Positions 1-7,519 of a stretch of DNA of 50,397 bases are shown here, in pieces. The notes beneath the pieces were generated by a model. The model did no database searches and was not told the DNA's origin. It saw only the letters and a list, made by a program, of their open reading frames with translations. Made by a program: the position numbers and the translations under genes. This stretch comes from Bacillota bacterium (GTDB lineage: Bacteria; Bacillota; Clostridia; Lachnospirales; CAG-274): assembly GCA_017444985.1 (NCBI GenBank), contig JAFSVK010000004.1:1-50397 (forward strand), written 5' to 3'. Positions within the stretch are counted from its first letter, which is position 1; the number at the start of each line of letters is the position of its first letter.

Positions 1-157
1 GGGGACATCTAAAAAGTGCTATTGAAGTAAAATTGAGATATCTTGTTCGAGGACCGGGAAATGGCTCGAAGCCAATGTAGAGCATTGGTGAGAGACATTG
101 ACGACTAACCTTTGCAAGATAGCCAATTTTACGATTTATGAGTTTTTAGAGGTTCCC
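1..157 (+). repeat. 157-bp interspersed palindromic repeat, copy 1
   Basis: First of seven copies of a MITE-like element. The left end GGGGACATCTAAAAAGT and right end GTTTTTAGAGGTTCCC form imperfect terminal inverted repeats. A second pair of arms (27-45 and 115-132) is also nearly complementary, and the centre holds a small hairpin (72-88). No protein is encoded. The element begins at the first base of the window, so any left target duplication is not visible. The right end supplies the stop of a decayed minus-strand frame. Confidence 0.9.
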
Positions 158-313
158 AATAGTTACATCCGCAAGATTTGATATTTCAGATACCGTATCT
201 CTTCCTCTTTTTAACAGTTTAACAATAAAATTATCGGTTTTTTCTAACTATTTTTCTCTTGCATATTCCTCAACCGCTTTGCACATAGTATCCACTCCCT
301 TCTTCGTGTTCTC
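146..313 (-). pseudogene. Remnant of an Rpn/PD-(D/E)XK transposase C-terminal tail
   Basis: The minus-strand frame reads TMCKAVEEYAREK, a stop at 248-250, then about 33 more residues ending in GNL and a stop at 146-148 inside repeat copy 1. As I recall the family, MCKAVEEYA followed by a basic heptad-like tail is typical of the C-terminus of PD-(D/E)XK transposase / Rpn proteins. The catalytic domain is absent and a stop lies just upstream (around 315), so this is a fragment. A short unrelated frame is the alternative. Confidence 0.4.
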
Positions 314-386
314 CTATTATAAACCTCTGTTATTACAAATCCAACTTCTATTTAATTGTCTTATTTACCCAATTTACGCAAAGAAA

Positions 387-421
387 AAGCCTGTCGATCA
401 TTTCCTACAACCGACAGGCTT
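387..421 (-). terminator. Minus-strand intrinsic terminator candidate
   Basis: AAGCCTGTCG at 387-396 pairs perfectly with CGACAGGCTT at 412-421. Read on the minus strand the stem is followed by TTTTTCTTTG. It would end a minus-strand transcript from 422-1219, where I recognise no gene. Confidence 0.55.
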
Positions 422-1219
422 ACATAAACTCAACCATATTAAATTTTAACTCACTTTCATTTTAATATATCCGCGAATATTTGTACAACTTAAGGAGTTG
501 CACTTCCTCTTCGACCTCTCGTCTTAATTGCTACCTACATCATCCCACTTGAGCCTTTAGCCCTTGACCTTATATATTGAAGGCCACATTCCGAAGCGAT
601 ACCAAAATCAAAGAGACCGGAACATGTGCTCTCTCGCACACTTTAAAACTACCCGACTGAATATCCACATGATAAACACTCCTCTCGAACTTGCCGCTTA
701 TGAACCACATATTCCAACCATATTCGGCGATACTGAGAGACAACATCCAATCTATATAAATAAAAGACCTATGTTCATATAACCCCAGGCACTGCTCTTT
801 TCGTATGCTAATTCTCTACACAAAACTTTTAAAACAACTGCTATAATATCAAAAAATGTATTGAGTATGGAGCAACGCAACGGTTATTGAACGGAACTTA
901 AGTTTTAGGTGGACTCACATCCTTTCCCTTCCAAGCATTTCTGCACTTCTCGTCAAAACTGCCCACCGAAACCTCAGCCTATATATTCTTGGGTACCCGA
1001 CCGAGCTTTCGTTACTTAATGTCTTCCTTTAATGTAAGAGGATTATACACCCTTAAAAAGCCCTTGTCAATGGGATTTTTTCGATTTGTGCATTTTGAAA
1101 AACGGATTTGTGATATTGCACAATTATTTCATTTGTTTTATAATAATATTACTGTTTTTATTATGCAATTTCACAACGCAAAAATCATTATGTTTAGTCA
1201 ATATTTACAATAGGTAGTA
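422..1219. other. Intergenic stretch without recognisable gene
   Basis: About 800 bases in which both strands carry only short frames with no recognisable motif. Together with the neighbouring transposase-tail remnant it looks like decayed accessory DNA. The minus strand ends in a terminator-like hairpin at 387-421, so a lost gene or an unrecognised small RNA remains possible. Confidence 0.4.
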
Positions 1220-2050
1220 TTATATAACTTCACCTGTTTTGAATTTCATCATCATTTCGTTTGTCAAAGAATAGTCATCGGGTTGAAGCTTTATATCCTC
1301 TCTTTTTATCCACCCCGCAAAACCCAGCTCACTCTTATCCGCCACTATTTTATCATCTCCGTCGGCATAGCAGAAAAATCCCACAAGTATATCGTTTGCC
1401 ACTCCCCAAGGTTGAGATTTGTAGTATTTTATATCCTTTACTTTTATGCCCGTCTCCTCCATTACCTCTCTTTCCACGGTCTGCTCCAGTGTTTCCCCTA
1501 TTTCTGTAAAACCTGCCACAAGAGCATAATTTTTATAGCCTGTTTTATACTTTGTAAGAAGAAGAGAGTCCCCCTTTATCACAGCTACGATCACAGCAGG
1601 CATTATTCTGGGATAACAGGTATATCCGCAACTGCAGACCATAGCTCTTTCCGTAAGAGAGTGTTTCATTTCAAGAGAACATCTTCCGCAATATTTGTTG
1701 TCCGAATACCAATCCGAAATATGTTTTGCGGTAAGCAAGGCAAAAACACAATGCTTAGGTCCAAGACCTCTTTCCCTTATTTCCCTTACCGATAAAAACT
1801 CATAGTTTTCACTTACATAATCCGTGCCGTTATAAAAGAAAAAATCCCTATCATCCAAAGAAAAAGCATAAGTAAACTTTTCCGTTTTTAAGGATCTTAA
1901 AACATCCTCCACCTTCGGTATATATATTTGATCCTTATCGCAACCGCATAAAAAACGCCCCTCTTTCCCTATAAAAACATAGGAGTCCTCTCTTACGGTC
2001 TTATTTTTGTATTTGTTGTTAAGCCTATGGGGGTAAATATCCTGTATCAT
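1220..2050 (-). CDS. nudC: NADH pyrophosphatase / RNA deNADding Nudix hydrolase NudC
   Basis: Predicted Nudix hydrolase of 276 residues that cleaves NAD(H) to NMN(H) and AMP; family members also remove NAD caps from RNA. A zinc-ribbon uses C121, C124 and a Cys cluster at 139-145 before YPRIMP. The Nudix box runs from G180 through E186 to REVMEETGI (194-202). The NudC signature after the box reads SQPWGVAN instead of the usual SQPWPFP, a local variation in the nicotinamide-site motif. GAGGT lies 7 bases before the ATG. It is a single gene, divergent from the FIST-GGDEF gene, and the length is normal for the family. Confidence 0.9.
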   Translation of the reverse strand: MIQDIYPHRLNNKYKNKTVREDSYVFIGKEGRFLCGCDKDQIYIPKVEDVLRSLKTEKFTYAFSLDDRDFFFYNGTDYVSENYEFLSVREIRERGLGPKHCVFALLTAKHISDWYSDNKYCGRCSLEMKHSLTERAMVCSCGYTCYPRIMPAVIVAVIKGDSLLLTKYKTGYKNYALVAGFTEIGETLEQTVEREVMEETGIKVKDIKYYKSQPWGVANDILVGFFCYADGDDKIVADKSELGFAGWIKREDIKLQPDDYSLTNEMMMKFKTGEVI

Positions 2051-2080
2051 ATCCGTGACCTCGTTTTTGGTTATTTTCTA

Positions 2081-2110
2081 TATAATCTCACAAAATACGT
2101 CTTATGTCAA
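2081..2110 (-). promoter_or_regulatory. Promoter candidate for nudC
   Basis: Minus-strand TTGACA (2105-2110) and ATTATA (2081-2086) are 18 bases apart, about 30 bases upstream of the nudC start. Confidence 0.5.
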
Positions 2111-2294
2111 CAACCGATACCTCCGCCCTTATAAATGTCCACCGCAACACGATCGCAATCGGCTTGACACCTGTATACCTTTCTCGATTATCGGTCGTTA
2201 GTGTATTTACCCGCTTTGTTTGCACACTACGGACAGCATTTCCCCTTCCGATTGATAAAGATGTATAAAATAAACCATAAATTTATATTAACTC

Positions 2295-2323
2295 TTGCTT
2301 ATTACTCAAATACATAGTATAAT
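2295..2323 (+). promoter_or_regulatory. Promoter candidate for the FIST-GGDEF operon
   Basis: TTGCTT (2295-2300) and TATAAT (2318-2323) are separated by 17 bases, about 40 bases before the start codon at 2363; GGAGGTG follows as ribosome binding site. The rest of the nudC/FIST divergent interval (2111-2294) shows nothing further that I can support. Confidence 0.6.
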
Positions 2324-2362
2324 AGTGGGAAGGGAAGGATAAATATTTACGGAGGTGTATCT

Positions 2363-4114
2363 ATGCGTCAGTTTCAATTCGAATACAGCGATAAAACTAT
2401 GCTCCTCAGAGAGCTTCAAAAGATAAACAACTGGTGTCGTTCACATGTATATTCTCATGTGGTTTTCTATATTTTTTCGGAGACCACGGATCAAACCACG
2501 ATAGAAGAAATATGCCGTACCATAGACGAGGAAATGCCCTACGCTACATATATGGGCTGTTCAAGTAACGGAAATGTGTTAGACGGTAAGCTTTCTCCAA
2601 ATCCCATAGGAATATCCTGCACCATATTCGAATACGCCTCCACAAAGGTAAAAATGTTGCAGTATAAACTTACCAACGATACCTACTTGACTGCGGTCAA
2701 CGAGCTTAAAAAGGAAATAGAGACTTTTGGAGAAACAAAGGCTATAGAGATGCTTCTTACCATAAGAGGTATGTCCATGACAAACTTCTGCAAGGAGCTT
2801 AGCACCATACCCGAAAATATTGAAATTTTCGGTGGCGGAGCCTTCAACCTTAACATAGACAGCAATGTTGCCTGCGTATTTACAAAGGAAAAGGGTTACA
2901 GTAACAACAGCATAGCCTTTCTTTTAATGGGCGGAAACGACTTTTATATCGACACCCGTTATATTACGGGTTGGAAACCCTTGGGCAGACCCCTTCGCGT
3001 TACACGTTCGAAAGGCTCTACCCTCTATGAGTTGGACGGAAGACCTGCATACGAAACATACTACAAGTATCTCAACATCAAAAACGATGAGAATTTCTTT
3101 ACAAACACCTTGGAATTCCCCTTCCTTTACCGTTACAACGGCATAGACATACTTCGTGCCCCCATAGCAAGTAACGACGACGGCTCTTTGGAAATGACCT
3201 CGGATATAGAAGAAAATGTTCTTGCAAAGATAGCCTACGGAGATCCTTGGACAATACTTGAAAACATAGAAAGCGAAAGCGAAAAGATAAGATACTTTTC
3301 CCCCGAAATAATACATATATACTCCTGTGCCGCAAGAAGAACATTTTGGGGCAACCACGAATCTCAAAATGAGACACAGCCTCTTCATGCGGTAGCTCCC
3401 ACCTTCGGGTTCTTCACCTCGAGTGAATTTTTAAGAACAAACGGTGCCGTAAATCAGCACAATGTCACCCTTGTAATAGCCTCCATGCGTGAAGGCGAGC
3501 CCTTTGAGACCGAAAGATGGGCAGATAGCTATGTGCCTAAAACAATATCGGGCAAAATATCTATGGTAAACAGGCTTGCCACATTTATAGCGGCTGCTAC
3601 GGATGAGCTTGACAAGGCAAATAAGCAGCTGGAGTTATTGGCTCGCACCGATTCCCTTACACAGATACTGAACAGAGGAGCTATACAATCCGTCATATCG
3701 GAAAATCTCAACAACATCGGCGATACTCCCCTTTCCCTGATAATGGTGGACATCGACAACTTTAAGCGTGTAAACGATATTTTCGGCCACAATGAGGGTG
3801 ATAATGTTATAAAAGCTCTTGCAAATATACTCTCCCGCACCGCAGAAAGTATTTCGGGCAAAGCCTACGCAGGAAGATGGGGCGGAGAAGAATTTATGTT
3901 TGCTATGGTAAGCAACGAGGATCTTCTTGAGACCGCCGAAAAAATAAGAAACGAATTTTCAAAAATCAACTTCGATCTGGCGGGTAACCTTACGGTAAGT
4001 GTAGGTATAACCGTTGCAAAGCCTGGAGAAAGTGTAGATACACTCTACAACAGGGTAGACGATGCCCTTTACACCGCCAAGGAAACGGGAAAAAACAAGA
4101 CGGTCAGAAAGTAA
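2363..4114 (+). CDS. FIST-domain diguanylate cyclase
   Basis: A 583-residue soluble signalling protein. Residues ~1-400 resemble FIST N and C sensory domains, which are proposed to bind small ligands such as amino acids. A short coiled linker (DELDKANKQLELLARTD) leads into a GGDEF domain with an intact GGEEF motif (507-511) and the usual VDIDNFKRVND segment, so it should make cyclic-di-GMP. No RxxD inhibitory site is visible just before GRWGGEEF, suggesting no product inhibition through that site. There are no membrane segments, so it is cytoplasmic. It heads a three-gene run with an unknown protein and a response-regulator-like protein. Confidence 0.88.
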   Translation: MRQFQFEYSDKTMLLRELQKINNWCRSHVYSHVVFYIFSETTDQTTIEEICRTIDEEMPYATYMGCSSNGNVLDGKLSPNPIGISCTIFEYASTKVKMLQYKLTNDTYLTAVNELKKEIETFGETKAIEMLLTIRGMSMTNFCKELSTIPENIEIFGGGAFNLNIDSNVACVFTKEKGYSNNSIAFLLMGGNDFYIDTRYITGWKPLGRPLRVTRSKGSTLYELDGRPAYETYYKYLNIKNDENFFTNTLEFPFLYRYNGIDILRAPIASNDDGSLEMTSDIEENVLAKIAYGDPWTILENIESESEKIRYFSPEIIHIYSCAARRTFWGNHESQNETQPLHAVAPTFGFFTSSEFLRTNGAVNQHNVTLVIASMREGEPFETERWADSYVPKTISGKISMVNRLATFIAAATDELDKANKQLELLARTDSLTQILNRGAIQSVISENLNNIGDTPLSLIMVDIDNFKRVNDIFGHNEGDNVIKALANILSRTAESISGKAYAGRWGGEEFMFAMVSNEDLLETAEKIRNEFSKINFDLAGNLTVSVGITVAKPGESVDTLYNRVDDALYTAKETGKNKTVRK

Positions 4115-4135
4115 ACCTTGTAGAAGGAGAAAAAT

Positions 4136-4627
4136 ATGGCTGTTAAATATATAGACAGAAAATTTTATGAAGCTATCATTAACTTTGATGACAGTGAAGA
4201 AGCCAGGGACTACTATTACAGCGTGATGGATAAGGTCACCTCCAAAACTGACGGCAATAAAAAAGAAGATACCATACGAAACAAGATACTTCGCACCTAT
4301 GCCATGCTTTTTTGTGAGGGCAGTGTTCCTCCCGGACAGGAGGCGGACTGCGATGACGTGGCTCAAACCGCCGACAGGCTGTATATAGGCTCGGCAGGTT
4401 TCGATCCCACCCACTGGTACAGGATGCGCTATCATTTCCCCGTAATAGACGATGATAACTACGACAGATTTGCAGCCCTTGTCATTGCGGACCTAAATGC
4501 AGGCCCTTTGAGGGAGGCAGCCATGAATGAAGGAAACACCCTTCTTGTGGGAGAAAAAAATCCGTTTATGATGACAGGCGAAGAGCGAAAAAGTCAAAAG
4601 CTTCGTTCTGTAGGAAGTATTGAATAA
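4136..4627 (+). CDS. Uncharacterised 163-residue protein
   Basis: A soluble acidic protein with no recognised domain. It has no signal peptide or membrane segment. It starts 22 bases after the FIST-GGDEF stop with AGAAGGAG as ribosome binding site, and its stop overlaps the leader of the following regulator gene, so the three are almost certainly cotranscribed. By position it may be a partner of the cyclase or the regulator; nothing in the sequence shows how. Confidence that it is a real gene is high. Confidence 0.75.
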   Translation: MAVKYIDRKFYEAIINFDDSEEARDYYYSVMDKVTSKTDGNKKEDTIRNKILRTYAMLFCEGSVPPGQEADCDDVAQTADRLYIGSAGFDPTHWYRMRYHFPVIDDDNYDRFAALVIADLNAGPLREAAMNEGNTLLVGEKNPFMMTGEERKSQKLRSVGSIE

Positions 4628-4628
4628 A

Positions 4629-5438
4629 ATGAATATTATAATCGTGGACTCCGAAAAAGCAACTACCGAAAAGCACAAAGCCACTATAGAAAAGCTTTAT
4701 CCCCTGTGCGGTATAGACACATTTACAGACTCTCTTTCAGCCCTTGCCTCCGCAAGAGAAAAAGAGTATGATGTAGCTTTTTTAAACGGTGATATGCCCG
4801 AACTCGGCGGTATAGACTTAGGTACTTACATAAAAGAATTGCATCCTTTCATAAACCTTATATATGTGTGCCAAAATAAAGACTATGCCTACGATGCTCT
4901 TAAAATACACGCCAGCGGCTATATACTAAAACCCCTGTCTGAAAAAGATATTAAAAAAGAGTTTGAGGAACTGCGCTTTAGCCAAAGACAAAAGCAACAA
5001 AAAAGAGTTTTTGCCCAAACTTTCGGAAACTTCGAGTTCTTTATAGACGGAAAGCCCGTACAATTTAAGTACAACCGCACAAAAGAAATGGTGGCTATAC
5101 TTATAAACAACAGAGGCGCACAGGTCACAAACGGAGAGATAATAGCCTGTCTTTGGGAAGACGACGGCGACCCCGATAAAAAAATGTCCTACCTAAGAAA
5201 TTTAAGACAGGATCTGCAAAATACACTAAAAGCTCAAAAGCTTGAAAATATAGTATCAAAACAAAGAGGCTCCATAGCTATAGTAACAAGCGCCATAGAA
5301 TGTGACCTCTTCGATTGGCTGGAAAAAAAGAAGGAGTCTAAATACGACTACATAGGCGACTATATGAACCAATACAGCTGGCCCGAATTTTTCCATGCGG
5401 AACTTGATGAAATAAGCTACAGTCTTTATGATGATTAA
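4629..5438 (+). CDS. Response-regulator-like protein with winged-helix DNA-binding domain
   Basis: A 269-residue protein. Residues 1-~115 form a CheY-like receiver (IIIVDSEK at the start, SGYILKP with K101). The phosphoacceptor position in FLNGDMPELGG is N53 rather than Asp, so normal aspartyl phosphorylation is unlikely. After a linker comes an OmpR/SARP-type winged helix (RVFAQTFGNFEFFIDGKPV onward, with EIIACLW) and a short C-terminal tail. The ATG at 4629 has AGGAAG 11 bases upstream; an in-frame TTG at 4620 is too close to it. It probably binds DNA and may read a signal from the upstream FIST protein by contact or ligand. No histidine kinase lies nearby. Confidence 0.8.
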   Translation: MNIIIVDSEKATTEKHKATIEKLYPLCGIDTFTDSLSALASAREKEYDVAFLNGDMPELGGIDLGTYIKELHPFINLIYVCQNKDYAYDALKIHASGYILKPLSEKDIKKEFEELRFSQRQKQQKRVFAQTFGNFEFFIDGKPVQFKYNRTKEMVAILINNRGAQVTNGEIIACLWEDDGDPDKKMSYLRNLRQDLQNTLKAQKLENIVSKQRGSIAIVTSAIECDLFDWLEKKKESKYDYIGDYMNQYSWPEFFHAELDEISYSLYDD

Positions 5439-5440
5439 AG

Positions 5441-5474
5441 CAAGCCACCTTATACAGGTGGCTTGAACTTTTTT
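5441..5474 (+). terminator. Intrinsic terminator of the FIST-GGDEF operon
   Basis: CAAGCCACCT and AGGTGGCTTG form a 10-bp stem with a small loop, followed by AACTTTTTT. Confidence 0.85.
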
Positions 5475-5598
5475 GGGTGAGTGTTGTATTTGTTGACCCA
5501 AATCAATTTTTTGTAAGCTAAATATTGATTTTTCCATCTTTAGCTTTGATAAATTGTTGTTTGTGGGGGTACACTACCATTACGGCCTTGGCAAAAGA

Positions 5599-5657
5599 AC
5601 CTCTCAGTCGGCTAATGCCGACAGCTCTCCTTTCAGGCGAGCCTACCGTGGGGAGGT
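5599..5657. repeat. Diverged GC-rich CCTCTCC...GGGGAGG repeat
   Basis: ACCTCTCAGTCGGCTAATGC followed by a CTCTCCTTTCAGGCGAGCC segment is a diverged copy of the CCTCTCCGTCAGC...CCTTTCAGGGGAGGC repeat that also occurs at 5764-5798 and, better preserved, at 47222-47735. It lies in the 620-base gene-poor interval between the 5441 terminator and rplT. Confidence 0.6.
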
Positions 5658-5763
5658 TTTCTTTCTCCAAATTAAACACCGCATCCATACATTAACATTT
5701 ATTGTAGTTTTTGATAATGTATGAAAATATAAATTACTTTGAAATAACCGCAACTGCCACAAA

Positions 5764-5798
5764 GCCTCCCCTGAACAGCCACAGCTGACGGAGAGGTC
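5764..5798. repeat. GC-rich short repeat (CCTCCCCTGAACAGCC type)
   Basis: AAGCCTCCCCTGAACAGCC followed by ACAGCTGACGGAGAGG is nearly identical to 47598-47634. It interrupts the zinc-ribbon reading frame that resumes at 5788. Confidence 0.75.
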
Positions 5799-5982
5799 CC
5801 GCCATAAAGATATACAACAGCAACCGACTCAGCAGCAGACACCTCAATATCAAGAGGACAATGCTCCGTCGATTCTTGAAGCCGTAGATTCTGCCCCCGA
5901 AGAACTCATAACCTGTTATAATTGCGGTTTTGATAATCCTGCGAATACTATTTACTGTAAAGGATGCGGACAAAAACTTTAA
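5788..5982 (+). pseudogene. 3' fragment of a zinc-ribbon protein gene
   Basis: The frame ends in a Gln/Thr/Pro-rich stretch, then EELITCYNCGFDNPANT, IYCKGCGQKL and a TAA at 5980-5982. This is a typical C-terminal zinc ribbon (CxxC...CxxC) as found in small Firmicute membrane or adaptor proteins. No start codon exists in this frame; it is cut off upstream by a GC-rich repeat and a stop at 5785-5787. A short frame starting at 5719 (MYENINYFEITATAT) enters the same repeat from the other side and could be the lost N-terminus. I read this as a gene broken by repeat insertion. Confidence 0.6.
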
Positions 5983-6051
5983 TAGAGCATAGGACTAAAA
6001 AAAACTATTTACAAACAATGTGGGTATAAGAATATAACCTTCACATCCCAT

Positions 6052-6096
6052 AAAAAAAGGCATTGAAGACTTTCTCCTCAATGCCTTTTGTTTTTT
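6052..6096. terminator. Bidirectional terminator after rplT
   Basis: AGGCATTGAA (6058-6067) pairs with TTCAATGCCT read from the other arm (6078-6086 region). The A-run at 6052-6058 gives a U-run for the minus-strand rplT transcript, and a T-run also follows on the plus strand. Confidence 0.85.
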
Positions 6097-6097
6097 A

Positions 6098-6454
6098 TTA
6101 TTTTACTGCTGTCTTAGCCTTTTCAACCAAAGCTGTGAAAGCTGCGAAATCGTTTACTGCAAGGTCTGCAAGCATCTTTCTGTTGATGTTGATGTTTGCG
6201 TTCTTAAGACCGCTCATAAACTTGCTGTAAGAAAGACCGTTCATTCTTGCGGCTGCATTTATTCTTACTATCCAAAGCTTTCTGTATGCTCTCTTTGTCT
6301 GCTTTCTGCCTGCAAAGGAGTATGCAAGAGCCTTCATTACGGACTGCTTAGCAACTCTGTACTGTTTGCTTCTTGCACCGTAATAGCCCTTAGCCATCTT
6401 TAATACTTTTTTATGTCTTTTACGAGCGTTTAAAGCTCCTTTTACTCTTGCCAT
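6098..6454 (-). CDS. rplT: Large ribosomal subunit protein bL20
   Basis: A 118-residue bL20, full length. The conserved basic N-terminus ([19 protein letters not shown]) and the [21 protein letters not shown] segment are present. bL20 binds 23S rRNA early in 50S assembly and in Firmicutes represses its own operon by binding the infC leader. It is the last gene of infC-rpmI-rplT, 20 bases after rpmI, and ends at a strong terminator. Confidence 0.98.
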   Translation of the reverse strand: MARVKGALNARKRHKKVLKMAKGYYGARSKQYRVAKQSVMKALAYSFAGRKQTKRAYRKLWIVRINAAARMNGLSYSKFMSGLKNANININRKMLADLAVNDFAAFTALVEKAKTAVK

Positions 6455-6474
6455 TTGTTATTTCCTCCCGTAAA

Positions 6475-6672
6475 TCAGATGTAAGGTAATTCTTTTCTCA
6501 TTACTTTAACGTTTGTAGAGTCTACAAGTGTAGCCTTTCTGTAGCCTCTCTTTACCTTTGTGCTCTTCTTTGTAAGAATGTGCTGCTTGTTAGCCTTTGT
6601 TCTCTTGATCTTACCTGTACCTGTTACGGAAACACGCTTAGCAACAGCTTTTCTTGTTTTTAATTTAGGCAT
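6475..6672 (-). CDS. rpmI: Large ribosomal subunit protein bL35
   Basis: A 65-residue bL35 with the typical start [20 protein letters not shown] and the [13 protein letters not shown] segment. It sits between infC and rplT in the canonical order, with a GGAGGAAG ribosome binding site just upstream. Length and composition are normal for the family. Confidence 0.98.
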   Translation of the reverse strand: MPKLKTRKAVAKRVSVTGTGKIKRTKANKQHILTKKSTKVKRGYRKATLVDSTNVKVMRKELPYI

Positions 6673-6690
6673 TTTTCTTCCTCCTGTTTA

Positions 6691-7200
6691 TCAATTGGTT
6701 TTGGGTGATACGAACATTGCCATAGATCTGCCTTCCATTTTGGGTGCTTTATCCACAACACCGTACTCGGAAATGCTGTCGGCAAAATCGTTCATTATCT
6801 TTAATGCAATATCCTGTCTGGAAAGCTCACGTCCTCTGAAACGTATGCTTATCTTGACCTTATTACCGCTTTTAAGAAATTTAACGGCGTTCTTCACCTT
6901 CACCTCAACGTCGTGGGTGTCGGTATTGGGAGTGAGGCGAACCTCTTTAAGCTCCACGGTTTTCTGTTTTTTACGAGCGTCTTTCTCTTTTTTGGCAAGA
7001 TCGAACTTATACTTGCTGTAGTCCATTATCTTGCAGACGGGCGGCTTTGCCTGAGGGGATATTTTTACAAGATCCAAGCCCCTGTCATCGGCAATCTTCT
7101 GTGCGTCTTTTGCTGATACTATACCAAGCTGCTCTCCCGTATCGCTTATAAGTCTTACTTCCTTATCTCTTATTTGACCGTTAGTCATTAAATCGGTAAT
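6691..7200 (-). CDS. infC: Translation initiation factor IF-3, probable ATT start
   Basis: IF-3 discriminates start codons and keeps 30S subunits free. The protein has the NGQIRDKEVRLI start of the N-domain and the C-domain RFRGRELSRQDI and VDKAPKMEGRSM motifs. On the minus strand, AAGGAGG is followed 8 bases later by ATT (7198-7200) in frame, giving 169 residues. Non-canonical starts that make IF-3 limit its own synthesis are established for infC in other bacteria. The first in-frame ATG, at 7188, would give 165 residues; longer upstream starts would translate through the attenuator hairpin and are unlikely. It is the first gene of the operon. Confidence 0.93.
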   Translation of the reverse strand: MTDLMTNGQIRDKEVRLISDTGEQLGIVSAKDAQKIADDRGLDLVKISPQAKPPVCKIMDYSKYKFDLAKKEKDARKKQKTVELKEVRLTPNTDTHDVEVKVKNAVKFLKSGNKVKISIRFRGRELSRQDIALKIMNDFADSISEYGVVDKAPKMEGRSMAMFVSPKTN

Positions 7201-7350
7201 GGTCAACACCTCCTTAAAAATATTGCGGCTCCAATATAAAAGGCAGAGCGAACAAGCTCTGCCACATAAATTCATAATCACAAAAAAAGTGAAAACATAA
7301 CCTCAAAGCACGAAAGCCGTAAGGTGAGAAGTGGAGCTTCTTCTTTACAC
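7201..7350 (-). promoter_or_regulatory. infC leader with attenuator (L20-leader type)
   Basis: The ~150-base untranslated leader ends in GGCAGAGC-gaacaa-GCTCTGCC (7242-7263), followed on the minus strand by TTTTATATT: an intrinsic terminator placed before the infC ribosome binding site. Upstream the RNA contains paired GAAGAAGCTCC / GGAG-type segments and CACCTTACGGC, resembling the Firmicute L20 leader. Expected behaviour is bL20-stabilised premature termination. Confidence 0.75.
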
Positions 7351-7357
7351 AAAGGGG

Positions 7358-7386
7358 ATTGTACCACTTTATTATGGTGTTGTCAA
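7358..7386 (-). promoter_or_regulatory. Promoter of infC-rpmI-rplT
   Basis: Minus-strand TTGACA (7381-7386), 17-base spacer, TACAAT (7358-7363): near-consensus sigma-A promoter about 160 bases upstream of infC. Confidence 0.9.
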
Positions 7387-7458
7387 GATAAAAAACAAGA
7401 AATTTATAATTTTTTGCAAAGCCGTCACACCCGGCACAAATCTTCATAAATATCGGTA

Positions 7459-7487
7459 TGGACATTATAATATGGTTGTGATAAAAT
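7459..7487 (+). promoter_or_regulatory. Promoter candidate for the 7520 gene
   Basis: TGGACA (7459-7464), 17 bases, TAAAAT (7482-7487), about 30 bases before the start codon. It lies back-to-back with the infC promoter. Confidence 0.5.
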
Positions 7488-7519
7488 GAAATCGTAAAAC
7501 ATTGAGGGGAGATGAGGAA

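Noticed and set aside
564-782. A 72-residue plus-strand frame
   Set aside because: No ribosome binding site, no recognisable motif, and it lies in apparently decayed DNA.
870-1020. A cobalamin-riboswitch-like AAGGGAA...AGTCCACC pattern on the minus strand
   Set aside because: Only scattered short matches; the B12-box and core helices could not be assembled and no target gene follows.
7201-7281. A longer IF-3 with a Cys-rich N-terminal extension
   Set aside because: The extension would translate through the attenuator hairpin and does not resemble IF-3.
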